DNA of 63,215 nt, from the NCBI GenBank assembly GCA_028291265.1, contig JAQGIK010000147.1:1-63215 (forward strand), read 5' to 3'. Shown here piece after piece: positions 46,562-54,732 of this stretch. Source of the DNA: Caulobacter sp. (GTDB lineage: Bacteria > Pseudomonadota > Alphaproteobacteria > Caulobacterales > Caulobacteraceae). Under the pieces are notes generated by a model. The model did not search any database, was not told where the DNA came from, and saw only the letters and a program-made list of their open reading frames with translations. Numbering within the stretch: the stretch's first letter is position 1; each line of letters starts with the position of its first letter. The translations under genes were made by a program, and so were the position numbers.

Positions 46562-48223
46562 TTGATCGAACTGTTGTCTTCGGCGCTGTCCGTCGCCCTG
46601 TTGCTGAGCCTCGCCGGCGGTCAGGAGCGGCCGGTTCCGACCGTCGCCCCGCCGGTCAGCAGCGTGCCGATGCCGGCGCCCTACATCTCGACCGCGACGC
46701 CGGCCCAGACCCTGTCCTCGGCGCTGGAGGCCGTGCGCCGCAAGGATCTGAACGGGGCCCACTCGATTCAGGCCATGCTGACCGATCCGGTCGCCCGGCG
46801 GGTGGTCGACTGGGCCATCGTCGATGTCATCGGCAAGGACCTGGGCGAGGCGGAACTTTCCCGCGCCGTCAACGACTTCGCCGGCTGGCCCCGGCCCGAG
46901 GGCCGCCTCGCCGCCCTGCAGGACGCCCAGACCGCCGCCCTGCCGCCGGGGCCCGTGCCCTACAGCGCCGTCGCCGGCGTCACCCCCGGCGGCATGGGCT
47001 TCACCAACCTCCGCATGCGGATGAACGACGCCCTGCGCATCCGCGATGCGGCCGCCGCCTATCGGGCGATCAGCAGCCACAACCTGCGCCCCGGCAGCGT
47101 CGACTACGCCGAGGCCGAGTCCTACGCCGGCTGGCTGGCGCTCAACAAACTGCGCGACCCGCGCCTGGCCGACATGCATTTCCAGCGGCTGGAGCAGGCC
47201 GTCAAAAGCCCGGTCAGCAAGGCCCGCGCCGCCTACTGGCGCGGCCGGGCCGCCGAGGCCATGGGCGATACCGCCCGGGCCCAGGCCTTCTATGAACAGG
47301 GCGCCCAGCACACCACCACCTTCTATGGCCAACTGTCGGCCGAGAAGGCGGGCCGCAAGACCCTGGTCCTGACCCCCGACCCGAGGCCGACGGCGGGCGA
47401 CGTCGCCGACTTCGAGACCGGCGAACTTGTGCGGGCCCTGCGCCTGCTGTCGGCGGCGGGCGAGCGCAACCTGGTGCGGGTGTTCGGCCTCTACATGGGC
47501 GAGACGGTGGAGACGCCGGTCGAGCTGGCCATGCTGGTCGACACCCTGCGGGGTCTGGGCGAACAGGAAGTGTCGCTGATCGCCTATCGCCGGGGCGCCC
47601 AGCGCGGCCTGATCCTGCACGAGCGGGGCTATCCGCTGTTGAGCCCGCCGCCGGTCTATGGCGGCGCCGAGGACGCCTTCGTGCTGGCCATCGTGCGCCA
47701 GGAAAGCCAGTTCGACCCCCGCGTCCGCAGCCACGCCGACGCGCGCGGCATGATGCAGTTGCTGCCCAGCACGGCCCGCGCCACCGCCAGACAGGTCGGC
47801 GTTGAGTGGCAACCGGACCGGCTGTGGGAGCCGGAGTACAATATGCGCCTCGGCTCGGGGTATCTGGGCCAGATGGTCTCCAACCTCGGTGGCAGCTACG
47901 TGATGGCGGCGGCCGGTTACAACGCCGGACCGGGCCGGCCGGTGGCCTGGGTGCAGTTCTGCGGCGATCCGCGCGATCCGAATGGCGATCCGCTCGACTT
48001 CCTGGAGTGCATCCCCTTCGCCGAGACCCGCAACTACGTGATGAACGTGCTGTCCAATGTCGAGGTCTACCGCGCCCGCCTGAACCACGGCCAGGCCCCC
48101 CTGACCCTGTCCAGCGACATCCGCAGGGGGGTCATGCCCTCGCCCGACCTGCCGACCGGACCGCAGCCCTACCTCCCCGACGGCCCGCAACCCTATGTGG
48201 CCGATCCCGTCGCCAGCCGCTGA
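46562..48223 (+). CDS. Soluble lytic murein transglycosylase (Slt-like)
   Basis: 553 residues with a hydrophobic N-terminus (MIELLSSALSVALLLSLAGG), so exported. A long helical superhelix (about 60-370) resembles the Slt70 U domain. The catalytic SLT domain follows, with the active Glu in AIVRQESQFDPRVRS (about 380-394), GMMQLLPSTARATA, NMRLGSGYL and AAAGYNAGPGRP. It cleaves peptidoglycan to 1,6-anhydro-muropeptides in the periplasm. The start is TTG at 46562, with GGGAGG about 10 bases upstream. The tail is Pro-rich with repeated GPQPY. The methyltransferase starts 5 bp later. Confidence 0.92.
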   Translation: MIELLSSALSVALLLSLAGGQERPVPTVAPPVSSVPMPAPYISTATPAQTLSSALEAVRRKDLNGAHSIQAMLTDPVARRVVDWAIVDVIGKDLGEAELSRAVNDFAGWPRPEGRLAALQDAQTAALPPGPVPYSAVAGVTPGGMGFTNLRMRMNDALRIRDAAAAYRAISSHNLRPGSVDYAEAESYAGWLALNKLRDPRLADMHFQRLEQAVKSPVSKARAAYWRGRAAEAMGDTARAQAFYEQGAQHTTTFYGQLSAEKAGRKTLVLTPDPRPTAGDVADFETGELVRALRLLSAAGERNLVRVFGLYMGETVETPVELAMLVDTLRGLGEQEVSLIAYRRGAQRGLILHERGYPLLSPPPVYGGAEDAFVLAIVRQESQFDPRVRSHADARGMMQLLPSTARATARQVGVEWQPDRLWEPEYNMRLGSGYLGQMVSNLGGSYVMAAAGYNAGPGRPVAWVQFCGDPRDPNGDPLDFLECIPFAETRNYVMNVLSNVEVYRARLNHGQAPLTLSSDIRRGVMPSPDLPTGPQPYLPDGPQPYVADPVASR

Positions 48224-48228
48224 CCGCC

Positions 48229-48958
48229 ATGTCGGACGGCTGGAAGGAGTCGGCGAGCGCCTGGATCGCCAGTCTCGGCGAGAACGGCGACTGGGGCCGA
48301 CAGTTCGTGCTCGACGGCCCGATGCTGGAGCGGGTGCGAGACGCCGCCCCGGCCAGCGCCCTGGACGTCGGCTGCGGCGAGGGCCGGTTCTGCCGGATGT
48401 TGCGGGCGCGGGGCGTGGCGACGGTCGGCATCGACCCGACGGCCACCCTGCTGGACGCCGCCCCGGCGCCTGGACCCGGACGGCGACTACCGCGCCGGCC
48501 GCGCCGAGGCGCTCGATTTTCCGGACGCCAGCTTCGATCTCGTTGTCAGCTATCTCACCCTGATCGACATTCCGGACGCGGCCTCGGCGATTGGCGAGAT
48601 GGCGCGGGTCCTGAAGCCGGGCGGCCGGTTGCTGATCGCCAACCTGAGCAACTTCACCTCGGCCGGCATGAGCCACGGCTGGAGCGATCTGCCCGACGGA
48701 CGCAGCGCCTTCGCCTTTGACGGTTATCTCGACGAGCGCGCCGAAGAGGTCGCCTGGAGGGGCATCCGCATCCTCAACTGGCACCGGCCGCTGTCGACTT
48801 ACATGACCCTCTGCCTCGACCAGGGCCTGCAACTCACCCATTTCGACGAGCCGCCGCCCCTGGGCGGCGATCCCGCCCGGATCGTCCGTTACCGAGGCGC
48901 GCCCTGGTTCGTTATCATGGAGTGGCGCAAGGCGGACGGCGAGACGCCCGCGCATTGA
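48229..48958 (+). pseudogene. Class I SAM-dependent methyltransferase, interrupted by a one-base frameshift
   Basis: From ATG 48229 the frame encodes MSDGWKESASAWIASLGENG and the SAM-binding motif ALDVGCGEGRFCRML, as far as VGIDPTATLLDAA. After that the sense continues in the next frame (LDPDGDYRAGRAEALDFPDA, SFDLVVSYLTLIDI, ARVLKPGGRLLIANLSN) to the stop at 48958. Removing one C from the CCCC run at 48461-48464 restores one 242-residue protein with all motifs. So this is either a recent pseudogene or a sequencing error. Substrate unknown. It follows the transglycosylase by 5 bp. Confidence 0.8.
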
Positions 48959-49041
48959 AGTTCCGTGCTAGGATTGCGACATAGGGCGCTCAAAGCCCCG
49001 CCACCTGATCTGCCGCGCGCCGCCGCGGCCCGGACGCCCAG

Positions 49042-49875
49042 ATGACCTATTCCGCCGACGACGACATCGAATTCGAGACCCGCACGGGTGAGATCAAGAT
49101 CCACGGGGCCGACGGCTTCGAGGGCATGCGCAAGGCCGGCCTGCTGGCCGCCCAGTGCCTCGACATGCTGATCCCGCACGTCACACCCGGCGTCCTGACT
49201 TCACATCTGGACGACCTGGCCCGGAACTTCATTCTCGAGCGCGGCGCCCTGCCCGCCTGCCTGTTCTACAAGGGCTACGGCCACACCGTCTGCATCTCGC
49301 GCAACCATGTGGTCTGCCACGGCATCCCCGGGGACTGGGCCCTGCGCGAGGGCGACATCGTCAACATCGACGTCACTGTCATCGTCGACGGCTGGCACGG
49401 CGACACCAGCCGCATGTACGGCGTCGGCAATGTGCCGGCCCGGGCCCGCCGCCTGGTCGACATCACCTATGAAGGCCTGCGGCTGGGCCTGGAGGCCATC
49501 AAGCCCGGCGCGACGCTCGGCGACGTCGGCCATGCGATCCAGAAGTACGTCGAGGCCCAGCGCTGCTCGGTGGTGCGCGACTTCTGCGGCCACGGCCTCG
49601 GCCGCGTCTTTCACGACAGCCCCAATGTGCTGCATTTCGGCCGCCCCGGCACGGGCCCGATGCTGAAGCCCGGTATGTTCTTCACCGTCGAGCCGATGGT
49701 CAACCTCGGCAAGCCGCAGGTGAAGGTGCTGAGCGATGGCTGGACGGCCGTGACCCGCGACAAGTCGCTGTCGGCCCAGTGCGAGCACAGCTGCGGCGTC
49801 AAGGACGACGGCACGATCGAGATCTTCACCGCCTCGCCGACCGGCCAATTCAAGCCGCCGATCCTCGGCGACTGA
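49042..49875 (+). CDS. map: Methionine aminopeptidase, type I
   Basis: 277 residues with the pita-bread fold and metal ligands of type I enzymes: GYGHTVCISRNHVVCHGIP, DIVNIDVTVIVDGWHGDTSRMY (two Asp), CGHGLGRVFHDSP (His), FTVEPM (Glu) and AQCEHSCGV (Glu). It removes the initiator Met from new proteins in the cytoplasm. ATG at 49042. The about 25-residue N-terminal extension with an acidic start is common in alphaproteobacteria. Next to it lies the low-GC TPR gene in convergent orientation. Confidence 0.95.
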   Translation: MTYSADDDIEFETRTGEIKIHGADGFEGMRKAGLLAAQCLDMLIPHVTPGVLTSHLDDLARNFILERGALPACLFYKGYGHTVCISRNHVVCHGIPGDWALREGDIVNIDVTVIVDGWHGDTSRMYGVGNVPARARRLVDITYEGLRLGLEAIKPGATLGDVGHAIQKYVEAQRCSVVRDFCGHGLGRVFHDSPNVLHFGRPGTGPMLKPGMFFTVEPMVNLGKPQVKVLSDGWTAVTRDKSLSAQCEHSCGVKDDGTIEIFTASPTGQFKPPILGD

Positions 49876-49907
49876 TCAAGACGGCGCAGAAATTAATCCA
49901 GCTATAG

Positions 49908-50816
49908 CTAGTAGATAATTTTCAAGAACTCCTCGTCGTCCTTGAATTTCCAGAAATAATCCGAGAGATGATTCCTGATCGCGGACTTGTATCTCTTCAG
50001 CATCTTTGAATTGCCAAGTTCAGCCAGCATGCCTGCTCGATCACCCTTTAGTGCGTACGTACAAGCCAAATTGTAGCTGGCGTCAAAGAATTCATAGCTG
50101 CCATTTTTTGCCAACTGTCGGCCGATTTTCAAGTCGCTTTCGGCCTCTGCCAGCCTTCCGAGCCTCTTGAGCATGGCTCCCCGATACACAAAGGCGCGCG
50201 CGCGCATCTGACCGTCAGGAAGTGTGTCCTCCAACGCGACGACCTCGTTGTAGGCGCGTAGAGCCGAGAGATCGTTGTTCCTGGAATTGGCATGCGCGAC
50301 CGCGCGAAGGAACTGCGCCTCCACATCGTCGGCAAAGACGCCGACATAGGCGTCCAGGTGGCCCGCTGCTGCGCTCCAATTCTTCTGCGCCGCGTAGGCC
50401 TTCGACATCTCCAGGTGCAGCTGCGGCGACATAGCGTTCTGTGGGTGAGCCGCGCTTTCAAGGCGCCCAATCAACGACTCGATGATCTTCTGGTTTTTCT
50501 CGGCTGCCGTTGACAGTGACGCGCCGGCGGCCAGGGTCTCTAACGTGATGCCGGATCCCGAAAGCGCCGCCTGAAGCTGATTCTTCAGCGCCTCATTGTC
50601 GGCCTTGAGCTGCGATGCGGCCCGTTCGCCGTCCTGTTTCGTAAATTCGAGTTGCTGCAGAACGTTTTTCAACCGCTCCTCGATCACGTCGGCGCGTGAT
50701 CGCTCTGCCTGACGGGCGAAGGCCGCCAGATTGATCAGCACGCCGAGAAGCGCAGCGCTGAAGAAAGCTCCAAACACCGTCGCGTACGGCGCAACGGCCT
50801 TAACGACATCATCCAT
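49908..50816 (-). CDS. Membrane-anchored coiled-coil and TPR-like protein of unknown function
   Basis: 302 residues: one transmembrane helix (about 11-33, YATVFGAFFSAALLGVLINL), a probable coiled coil (35-90, with QAERSRADVIEERLKNVLQQ), a linker, then helical repeats of TPR type (about 128-290, for example SKAYAAQKNWSAAAGHLDAY and RGAMLKRLGRLAEAESDLKI). The end resembles TPR proteins whose C-terminus repeats an Asp/Glu-rich FKDDEEFLKII. The gene is clearly less GC-rich than all neighbours and uses codons with A/T in the third position, which suggests recent transfer. The function cannot be named. Confidence 0.8.
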   Translation of the reverse strand: MDDVVKAVAPYATVFGAFFSAALLGVLINLAAFARQAERSRADVIEERLKNVLQQLEFTKQDGERAASQLKADNEALKNQLQAALSGSGITLETLAAGASLSTAAEKNQKIIESLIGRLESAAHPQNAMSPQLHLEMSKAYAAQKNWSAAAGHLDAYVGVFADDVEAQFLRAVAHANSRNNDLSALRAYNEVVALEDTLPDGQMRARAFVYRGAMLKRLGRLAEAESDLKIGRQLAKNGSYEFFDASYNLACTYALKGDRAGMLAELGNSKMLKRYKSAIRNHLSDYFWKFKDDEEFLKIIY

Positions 50817-50918
50817 GCCCGGCCCCTAAGCAGAGCCGGCACTATATTCAGAGGCCGGTCGTTCGAAAGGGGTAATCTAGGGTTGCTTCCTTGGGAACAT
50901 TTCCAGCTTGCCAATGCG

Positions 50919-50933
50919 GAACAATTGCGGAAC
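50919..50933. promoter_or_regulatory. LexA/SOS box GAAC-N7-GAAC before radC
   Basis: GAACAATTGCGGAAC is the reverse complement of the alphaproteobacterial SOS consensus GTTC-N7-GTTC. It lies 10 bp before the chosen radC start and inside any longer reading frame, so it argues for the start at 50944. Confidence 0.75.
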
Positions 50934-50943
50934 ATTGTTTCGC

Positions 50944-51708
50944 ATGCGCCACGCCGCCAGCCTGGATGACATTGCGACCGCCCCGCTGCTGTGGGCCGAT
51001 TTCGCGCCGGCCGCCGCCGTTGAGACGGAGTCCGGGACCAACCCCAACGCCGGCCACCGCGAGCGTCTGCGCGAGCGGGCCCGCAAGGGGGGCTTAAACG
51101 CCCTGCCCGACTACGAACTGCTCGAGCTCTTCCTGTTCCGCTCCCTGCCGCAGGGCGACGTCAAACCGCGCGCCAAGGCGCTGCTGACCCGCTTCGGCAG
51201 CCTGGCGGCGGTGCTGGCCGCCTCGGTCGAGGACCTCTGCACGGTCAAGGGCATCGGCGCCGCGGTGGCGCTGGACCTGGCGGCGTTGCACGAGGTCGCC
51301 CTGCGGGCCCAGCGCGAGCCGATCGTCAAGCGGACAGTGATCTCGTCCTGGACCGCCCTGCTGGCCTACGTGAAGCTGGCCCTGGCCCATGAGCCGCGCG
51401 AACAGTTCCGGGTGCTGTTCCTCGACAAGAAGAACCAGCTGATCGCCGACGAAATCCAGAACCACGGCACCGTCGACCACGCCCCGGTCTATCCGCGCGA
51501 GGTGATGCGCCGGGCGCTGGAGCTGTCGGCCAGCAACGTCATCCTGGTCCACAACCACCCCAGCGGCGACCCCACCCCCAGCCACGCCGACATCGACATG
51601 ACCCGCCAGATCGTCGAGGCCGGCCGCACTCTGCGCATCGGCGTGCACGACCATCTGGTCGTCGGCCGCGAGGGCGTCGCCAGCTTCCGGTCGCTGGGAT
51701 TGATGTAG
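50944..51708 (+). CDS. radC: RadC family protein (JAB domain, DNA repair-associated)
   Basis: 254 residues. The N-terminal UPF0758 helix-hairpin-helix part has GHRERLRERARKGG, LPDYELLELFLF and SVEDLCTVKGIGAAVA. The C-terminal JAMM/MPN+ domain has HNHPSGDPTPSHAD (about 203-216) with the metal-binding His/Asp. RadC is linked to DNA repair or recombination, but its activity is not established. The start is set at ATG 50944 because an SOS-type box overlaps the region of the earlier in-frame ATGs (50908, 50914). Confidence 0.9.
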   Translation: MRHAASLDDIATAPLLWADFAPAAAVETESGTNPNAGHRERLRERARKGGLNALPDYELLELFLFRSLPQGDVKPRAKALLTRFGSLAAVLAASVEDLCTVKGIGAAVALDLAALHEVALRAQREPIVKRTVISSWTALLAYVKLALAHEPREQFRVLFLDKKNQLIADEIQNHGTVDHAPVYPREVMRRALELSASNVILVHNHPSGDPTPSHADIDMTRQIVEAGRTLRIGVHDHLVVGREGVASFRSLGLM

Positions 51709-51760
51709 CCGCCCGCGCCCTGGCCGTGTCAGGCTGCGTCCCTGACAAGGAGCCTCCGCC

Positions 51761-52120
51761 ATGATCCCCGGCCTGCTCACCGCCCTCCTCCTGCTGGCCC
51801 AGCCGGCGACCGACGCGCCCGCGCCGCCGCCGTGCAACGCCAACCTGCAGGTCTGTCCGGTCATCGACCCCGCCACGGGCCAGCCAAAGGTCTGGCCCGT
51901 CGACATCCAGGGCTTCCAGGACGACGTCGAGACCTGCGTCCACTTCGCCGGCGAGGAGGCCTACGACGCCGCCCGCCGGCGCGAGATCGAGGCGGCGGTG
52001 CGACGCCATTGCGACGGCTCGGCCAGAGCCTATCCCCGCCTGCTCAAACGCTACGAGAAGGCGGCCGACGCCCTGGCCCGCATCAAGGCCATCCAGGCTT
52101 TCCGCGAGGCCTCGCTCTAG
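51761..52120 (+). CDS. Small secreted Cys-containing protein, unknown
   Basis: 119 residues: a hydrophobic N-terminus (MIPGLLTALLLLAQPATDAPAPP) suggests export. The mature part has four cysteines (PPPCNANLQVCP, DVETCVHFAGE, VRRHCDG) and a helical C-terminus. No family was recognised. It starts with ATG after a strong AAGGAG, 52 bp downstream of radC, and ends before a bidirectional terminator. Confidence 0.7.
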   Translation: MIPGLLTALLLLAQPATDAPAPPPCNANLQVCPVIDPATGQPKVWPVDIQGFQDDVETCVHFAGEEAYDAARRREIEAAVRRHCDGSARAYPRLLKRYEKAADALARIKAIQAFREASL

Positions 52121-52131
52121 CCAACGGCAAA

Positions 52132-52159
52132 GGGCCGCCGCGATCGCTCGCGACGGCCC
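52132..52159. terminator. Bidirectional terminator between convergent genes
   Basis: GGGCCGCCGCGA (52132-52143) pairs with TCGCGACGGCCC (52148-52159) with one mismatch and a 4-base loop. On the plus strand CCCTT follows; on the minus strand CCCTTTGCC follows. Confidence 0.75.
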
Positions 52160-52185
52160 CCTTACGATCCTCAAGAACGCGAGGA

Positions 52186-54579
52186 TCAGAACTTGAAGGC
52201 GACTTCCGCGCCGAAGGTGCGCGGTTCGTTGAAGTTGGCGTAGTCGCCGATGGCGTTGGTGCCCGAACGGTTTTCCGGCGAGCGACGGTAGATGTGCTCT
52301 TCATTGAGCAGGTTGCGCGACCACAGCGACACCGTGATCTTCTTGTTCTCCTCGACCTGCCAGTCGGCCAGCGCCACCCGGCCGTTGACGATGAAGGAGT
52401 CGTCGGTCTTCAGCGCGAAGGCTTCGAAGCTCTGGGCGCCCTCGGCGTAGGCGAAGTCGATGTGGAACTTGATGTCGGCGAACGACAGCGGATGGACGTA
52501 GTCGACCGCCAGGCTCGCCGCGTTCGGCGGGGTGTAGATGATGTAGACCGGCTGCACCGTGCCGCAGGCCGGGCAGGACGGCGAGGCCGGGAAGGGGTTC
52601 TGGGCGTCCGGCACGCTGGTGTCGGTATAGGCGTAGCCCAGGGTCAGGCGCAGGTTGTCGGTGACGTCGATGGTGCTTTCGATCTCGAGGCCGCGGATTT
52701 CCGTGGTCCCCGGCGCGTTGACGGTTTCGACGGTGTTGCGGTTGGTGCCCGACACCGGGTCCGGAGCCACCAGCGAGAACTCGATCTGGCTGTTGGTGCG
52801 ATCCATGCTGTAGGCGGCGACGTTCAGGGTCACCCGGTCGAAGAGACGGGCCTTCATGCCGAGCTCGTAGCTCTTGACCTCTTCCGATTCGAACGGAGCG
52901 AAGGTCAGCGAGCGGGAGTTGGCGCCGCCGGCCCGGTAGCCGGTCGAGTAGGTGGCGTAGAAGTTGATGTCGTCGCTGACGTCGTAGGCGAAGGTCACGG
53001 TCGGGTCGAAGCGCTCTTCCTTCAGGTCGAAGGTGTAGTTCCGCGCCACGTTGCTGACCTTGTAGAGCTTGCCGTCCTTCTCATCGCTGGTGTAGCGGCC
53101 GCCCAGCGTGATCTTCAGGTTGTTGTCGAGGATCGGCGGGGTCCAGACGGTGTGGACGAACACGCCGGCGCTCTTGGCATGGGCGAGGCTGCCGCGGTCG
53201 ATGGAGCGGAAGCCGCGGGTGATGCCGGCGGTGTTCGGGTCCCGCACGACATAGTCGCCGTTCGAGCCGACGTAGGCCAGCGAGCTGGGCGTCGCCGCCT
53301 CTTCCCAGGCCTTTTCGTTGAAGTAGTAGACGCCGACCACATACTCGAACTGGTCGCCGATGGCGCCGACCAGCTGGAACTCCTGGCTGCGCTGGAACTG
53401 CTCGAGATCCGAGAGGCTGTAACGCGAGAAGTTGCGGGCCGAGTTGCCGACCGGGGCGTTCGGCTGGAAGACCGGCGGACGGGCGGGGCCGCCGGCGTTG
53501 TCGTACTGCTGGACCGACACGCCGCGGTAGGCGGTGATCGAGCGCAGCGTGAGGTCCGGGGTGATGTCCCAGCTCAGGTTCAGCGTGTGGCCGTAGATCT
53601 CGTCGATGCTCGGCTGCTGCGGCACGCCGATGTCGGCGACATCCTGGCGGCTGGAGCGGACGAAGACGTTCGGGGCCAGCGGCGAGATGGCGCCGGCCGG
53701 ACGCGGGAAGGCGGTCGAGACCGGCAGGCCCAGCGGGTTGTAGTTGACCAGCTGGCTCAGGAACGGCGAGGTTTCGCTGTGGCCGGTGTCGTAGCTGTAG
53801 AGGGCGTCGAAGTTGTCGGTCGGGCTCCACAGGACGGTGGCCTTGAAGCCGTTGCGATCCAGGTAGTTCCAGCCCGTCTGGCCCGCCATCGGGTTGCGGA
53901 CGGTGGCGTCGTGGTATTGCAGGGCGCCGTCGAGCTTGACGCTGAAGCCCATGACTTCCGGGAAGTCCAGGTGACCCTCGACGTTGTGGCCGTTGTAGTT
54001 GCTGATGCCGGCCGTGCCGCGGAAGCCGAACGCGCCCGTCGGGCGGCGGGTGACCAGGCTGACGGCGCCGCCTTCGGTGTTACGGCCGAACAGGGTGCCC
54101 TGCGGCCCGCGCAGCACTTCGACGCGCTCGAGGTCGAGCATGGAGGCGTTCAGGCCCTGCTGACGGCCGAGATAGACGCCATCGAGGTAGATGCCGACGC
54201 CCTGTTCGCGGGCCGGCTGGTTGGCGTCGCCCGGGACGATGCCGCGGATGCCGACGGTCAGGGCGCTCTGGCGGGACTCGAAGGTCGAGACGCGCAGGCT
54301 CGGCAGCTGGCCGGCGATGTCGAGGAAGGATTCGACGTGGGCCGATTCCAGTTGCTGGACGCCGACGACCGAGACGGCGATCGGGGTGTCCTGCAGCTTG
54401 GTTTCGCGCTTGGTGGCGGTGATGATGACCTCGCCCACCTCGTTCGGGCCCGAGGCGTCGGCGGCGTCGCCCTCGGCGTGCGCGACGGCGGTCTGATCCT
54501 GGGCGAAGGCGGGCGCGCCCAGTATCATGGCAATCGAGAAGGCAGCGCCTGCGAGCAGCTGCGTGCGGAAGTTCGTCAT
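52186..54579 (-). CDS. TonB-dependent receptor
   Basis: 797 residues: signal peptide MTNFRTQLLAGAAFSIAMILGAPAFAQ, TonB box EVIITATKRE, plug domain (DIAGQLPSLRVST, VYLGRQQG, LRGPQGTLFGRNTEGGAV), a 22-strand barrel and the C-terminal strand EVAFKF. It is an outer-membrane importer of the size typical for iron-chelate or general substrates in Caulobacterales and sphingomonads; no linked gene tells the substrate. ATG at 54579. The leader carries a hairpin and, further upstream, a repeated TGACAGTTT. Apparently monocistronic. Confidence 0.92.
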   Translation of the reverse strand: MTNFRTQLLAGAAFSIAMILGAPAFAQDQTAVAHAEGDAADASGPNEVGEVIITATKRETKLQDTPIAVSVVGVQQLESAHVESFLDIAGQLPSLRVSTFESRQSALTVGIRGIVPGDANQPAREQGVGIYLDGVYLGRQQGLNASMLDLERVEVLRGPQGTLFGRNTEGGAVSLVTRRPTGAFGFRGTAGISNYNGHNVEGHLDFPEVMGFSVKLDGALQYHDATVRNPMAGQTGWNYLDRNGFKATVLWSPTDNFDALYSYDTGHSETSPFLSQLVNYNPLGLPVSTAFPRPAGAISPLAPNVFVRSSRQDVADIGVPQQPSIDEIYGHTLNLSWDITPDLTLRSITAYRGVSVQQYDNAGGPARPPVFQPNAPVGNSARNFSRYSLSDLEQFQRSQEFQLVGAIGDQFEYVVGVYYFNEKAWEEAATPSSLAYVGSNGDYVVRDPNTAGITRGFRSIDRGSLAHAKSAGVFVHTVWTPPILDNNLKITLGGRYTSDEKDGKLYKVSNVARNYTFDLKEERFDPTVTFAYDVSDDINFYATYSTGYRAGGANSRSLTFAPFESEEVKSYELGMKARLFDRVTLNVAAYSMDRTNSQIEFSLVAPDPVSGTNRNTVETVNAPGTTEIRGLEIESTIDVTDNLRLTLGYAYTDTSVPDAQNPFPASPSCPACGTVQPVYIIYTPPNAASLAVDYVHPLSFADIKFHIDFAYAEGAQSFEAFALKTDDSFIVNGRVALADWQVEENKKITVSLWSRNLLNEEHIYRRSPENRSGTNAIGDYANFNEPRTFGAEVAFKF

Positions 54580-54596
54580 CGGCTCTTATCCCCAAG

Positions 54597-54614
54597 CCCC
54601 CGCGTTTTCGGGGG
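54597..54614 (-). promoter_or_regulatory. Leader hairpin of the TonB receptor gene
   Basis: CCCCCG (54597-54602), loop CGTTTT, CGGGGG (54609-54614), 17 bp upstream of the start. On the mRNA the adjacent ATCCCC could instead pair with GGGGAT close to the start codon, so alternative foldings are possible. Confidence 0.45.
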
Positions 54615-54638
54615 ATGGCTGCCGGTACGTCCGCTTGA

Positions 54639-54670
54639 TGACAGTTTGGCCTGTGACTCGGTGACAGTTT
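54639..54670. repeat. Direct repeat TGACAGTTT, two copies 23 bp apart
   Basis: TGACAGTTT at 54639-54647 and 54662-54670, in the promoter region of the second TonB receptor. About two helical turns apart, as expected for a dimer of an activator on one face of the DNA. No regulator can be named. Confidence 0.45.
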
Positions 54671-54732
54671 TGTCGCAAAGCCCCGATGCCGCCACGGCGT
54701 TGCAACGAGAGCGCAATGCCGTGGCGTAAGGC

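Noticed and set aside
50908..50943. Longer RadC start at ATG 50908 or 50914
   Set aside because: It would place the SOS-type box inside the coding sequence and add residues without family similarity.
51832..54729. A 965-codon plus-strand frame opposite the second TonB receptor
   Set aside because: The receptor on the other strand has signal peptide, TonB box, plug and barrel end; the plus-strand frame has only Val/Asp/Arg-rich shadow sequence.
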